From assembly GCA_937928015.1 (NCBI GenBank), contig CALFXA010000002.1, positions 1-6,742 on the forward strand: a DNA stretch of 6,742 bases, in the 5' to 3' direction. The translations under genes were made by a program, and so were the position numbers. Below the pieces are notes generated by a model. The model was not told where the DNA came from. It saw only the letters and a list, made by a program, of their open reading frames with translations, and did not search any database. This DNA is from an uncultured Anaerolineales bacterium (lineage in GTDB: Bacteria > Chloroflexota > Anaerolineae > Anaerolineales > Villigracilaceae). Positions 6,372 through 6,742 of the stretch are shown in pieces (position 1 is the stretch's first letter; each line of letters opens with the position of its first letter).

Positions 6372-6742
6372 AAAACATCGAAGTCCCCGCCCTGGCTCGC
6401 GTGGAAGGTGAAGGCGGTCTGTTCATCGGCCTGCAAGACGGCAAGGCCGTGGAGATCCGCCTCGACATCTACGAACCGCCGCGATTCTTCGAAGGCTTCC
6501 TGGTGGGCCGCTTCCTGCAGGAAGTACCCGACATCACGGCCCGCATCTGCGGCATCTGCCCCGTGGCCTATCAGATGAGTGCAGCCTACGCACTCGAACG
6601 CGCCCTGGGCGTGACCATCCATCCGCAGGCACGGGCACTGCGCCGCTTGATGTATTGCGGCGAATACGTCGAAAGCCATGCACTGCACATCTACCTCTTA
6701 CAGGCCCCCGATATGTTGGGAGTCCAGTCCGCCCTGGAACTG
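6368..6742 (+). CDS. hydA: Group 3b [NiFe] hydrogenase alpha (large, catalytic) subunit, N-terminal part
   Basis: The reading frame is open from the ATG at 6368 to the window end and gives 125 residues of the large subunit, which is usually about 420-430 long. It begins MKNIEVPALARVEGEGGL, the usual N-terminus (the RVEGEG motif). It contains the L1 motif R-I-C61-G-I-C64-P followed by VAYQMSAAYA, which supplies two of the four Cys that hold the Ni-Fe site. The other two (L2 motif) and the C-terminal processing site lie beyond the window. AAGGAG (6357-6362) is five bases upstream, and the start overlaps the hydD stop as ATGA, suggesting translational coupling. The truncation comes from the window edge; nothing here suggests a broken gene. 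Confidence 0.95.
   Translation, partial: MKNIEVPALARVEGEGGLFIGLQDGKAVEIRLDIYEPPRFFEGFLVGRFLQEVPDITARICGICPVAYQMSAAYALERALGVTIHPQARALRRLMYCGEYVESHALHIYLLQAPDMLGVQSALEL

Noticed and set aside
6203..6688. Minus-strand open frame of 161 codons antisense to hydD/hydA
   Set aside because: The plus-strand frame there contains the NiFe L1 motif and the RVEGEG start; the reverse frame has no recognisable features.

Overview
The window is the end of an assembled contig from a fairly GC-rich bacterium. Gene content would fit an anaerobic or facultative heterotroph such as an Anaerolineae-type Chloroflexota: a group 3b [NiFe] hydrogenase next to glycogen and polyphosphate metabolism. That placement is inference from gene content and general protein character; no phylogenetic marker was compared. 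The first 45 bases are not genomic. They are an Illumina TruSeq adapter with its index, and they give the first gene a false C-terminus.

The left half (46-2956) is on the minus strand. In transcription order it carries hisS (histidyl-tRNA synthetase), a tRNA-His(GTG) gene 49 bp after it, a strong hairpin terminator touching the tRNA 3' end, a PPK2-family polyphosphate:nucleotide phosphotransferase, and the N-terminal part of a GT5 glycogen synthase (glgA) cut by the contig end. The tRNA has what looks like its own promoter in the short gap after hisS. The synthetase and its cognate tRNA therefore form a small histidine-charging locus. ppk2 and glgA, 26 bp apart, look like a polyphosphate/glycogen storage pair.

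A 158-bp AT-rich divergent intergenic region (2957-3114) separates this block from a plus-strand operon (3115-6742). That operon encodes a stand-alone cyclic-nucleotide-binding-fold protein with no DNA-binding domain, followed by the four subunits of a group 3b [NiFe] hydrogenase in the order beta (4Fe-4S protein), gamma (FAD/NAD(P)/2Fe-2S protein), delta (small subunit) and alpha (large subunit, cut by the window end). All junctions overlap by 1 to 11 nt and each gene has a good Shine-Dalgarno sequence, so this is a tightly coupled unit. Electrons would run between NAD(P)H at the gamma flavin, through the beta and delta Fe-S clusters, to the NiFe site in alpha.

I see no mobile element, CRISPR array or clearly new system. 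The points most worth a second look are the adapter chimera, the hydrogenase-linked cNMP-fold protein with a substituted ligand pocket and a nearby dyad, the self-contained tRNA-His unit beside hisS, and unusual motif residues in HisRS.
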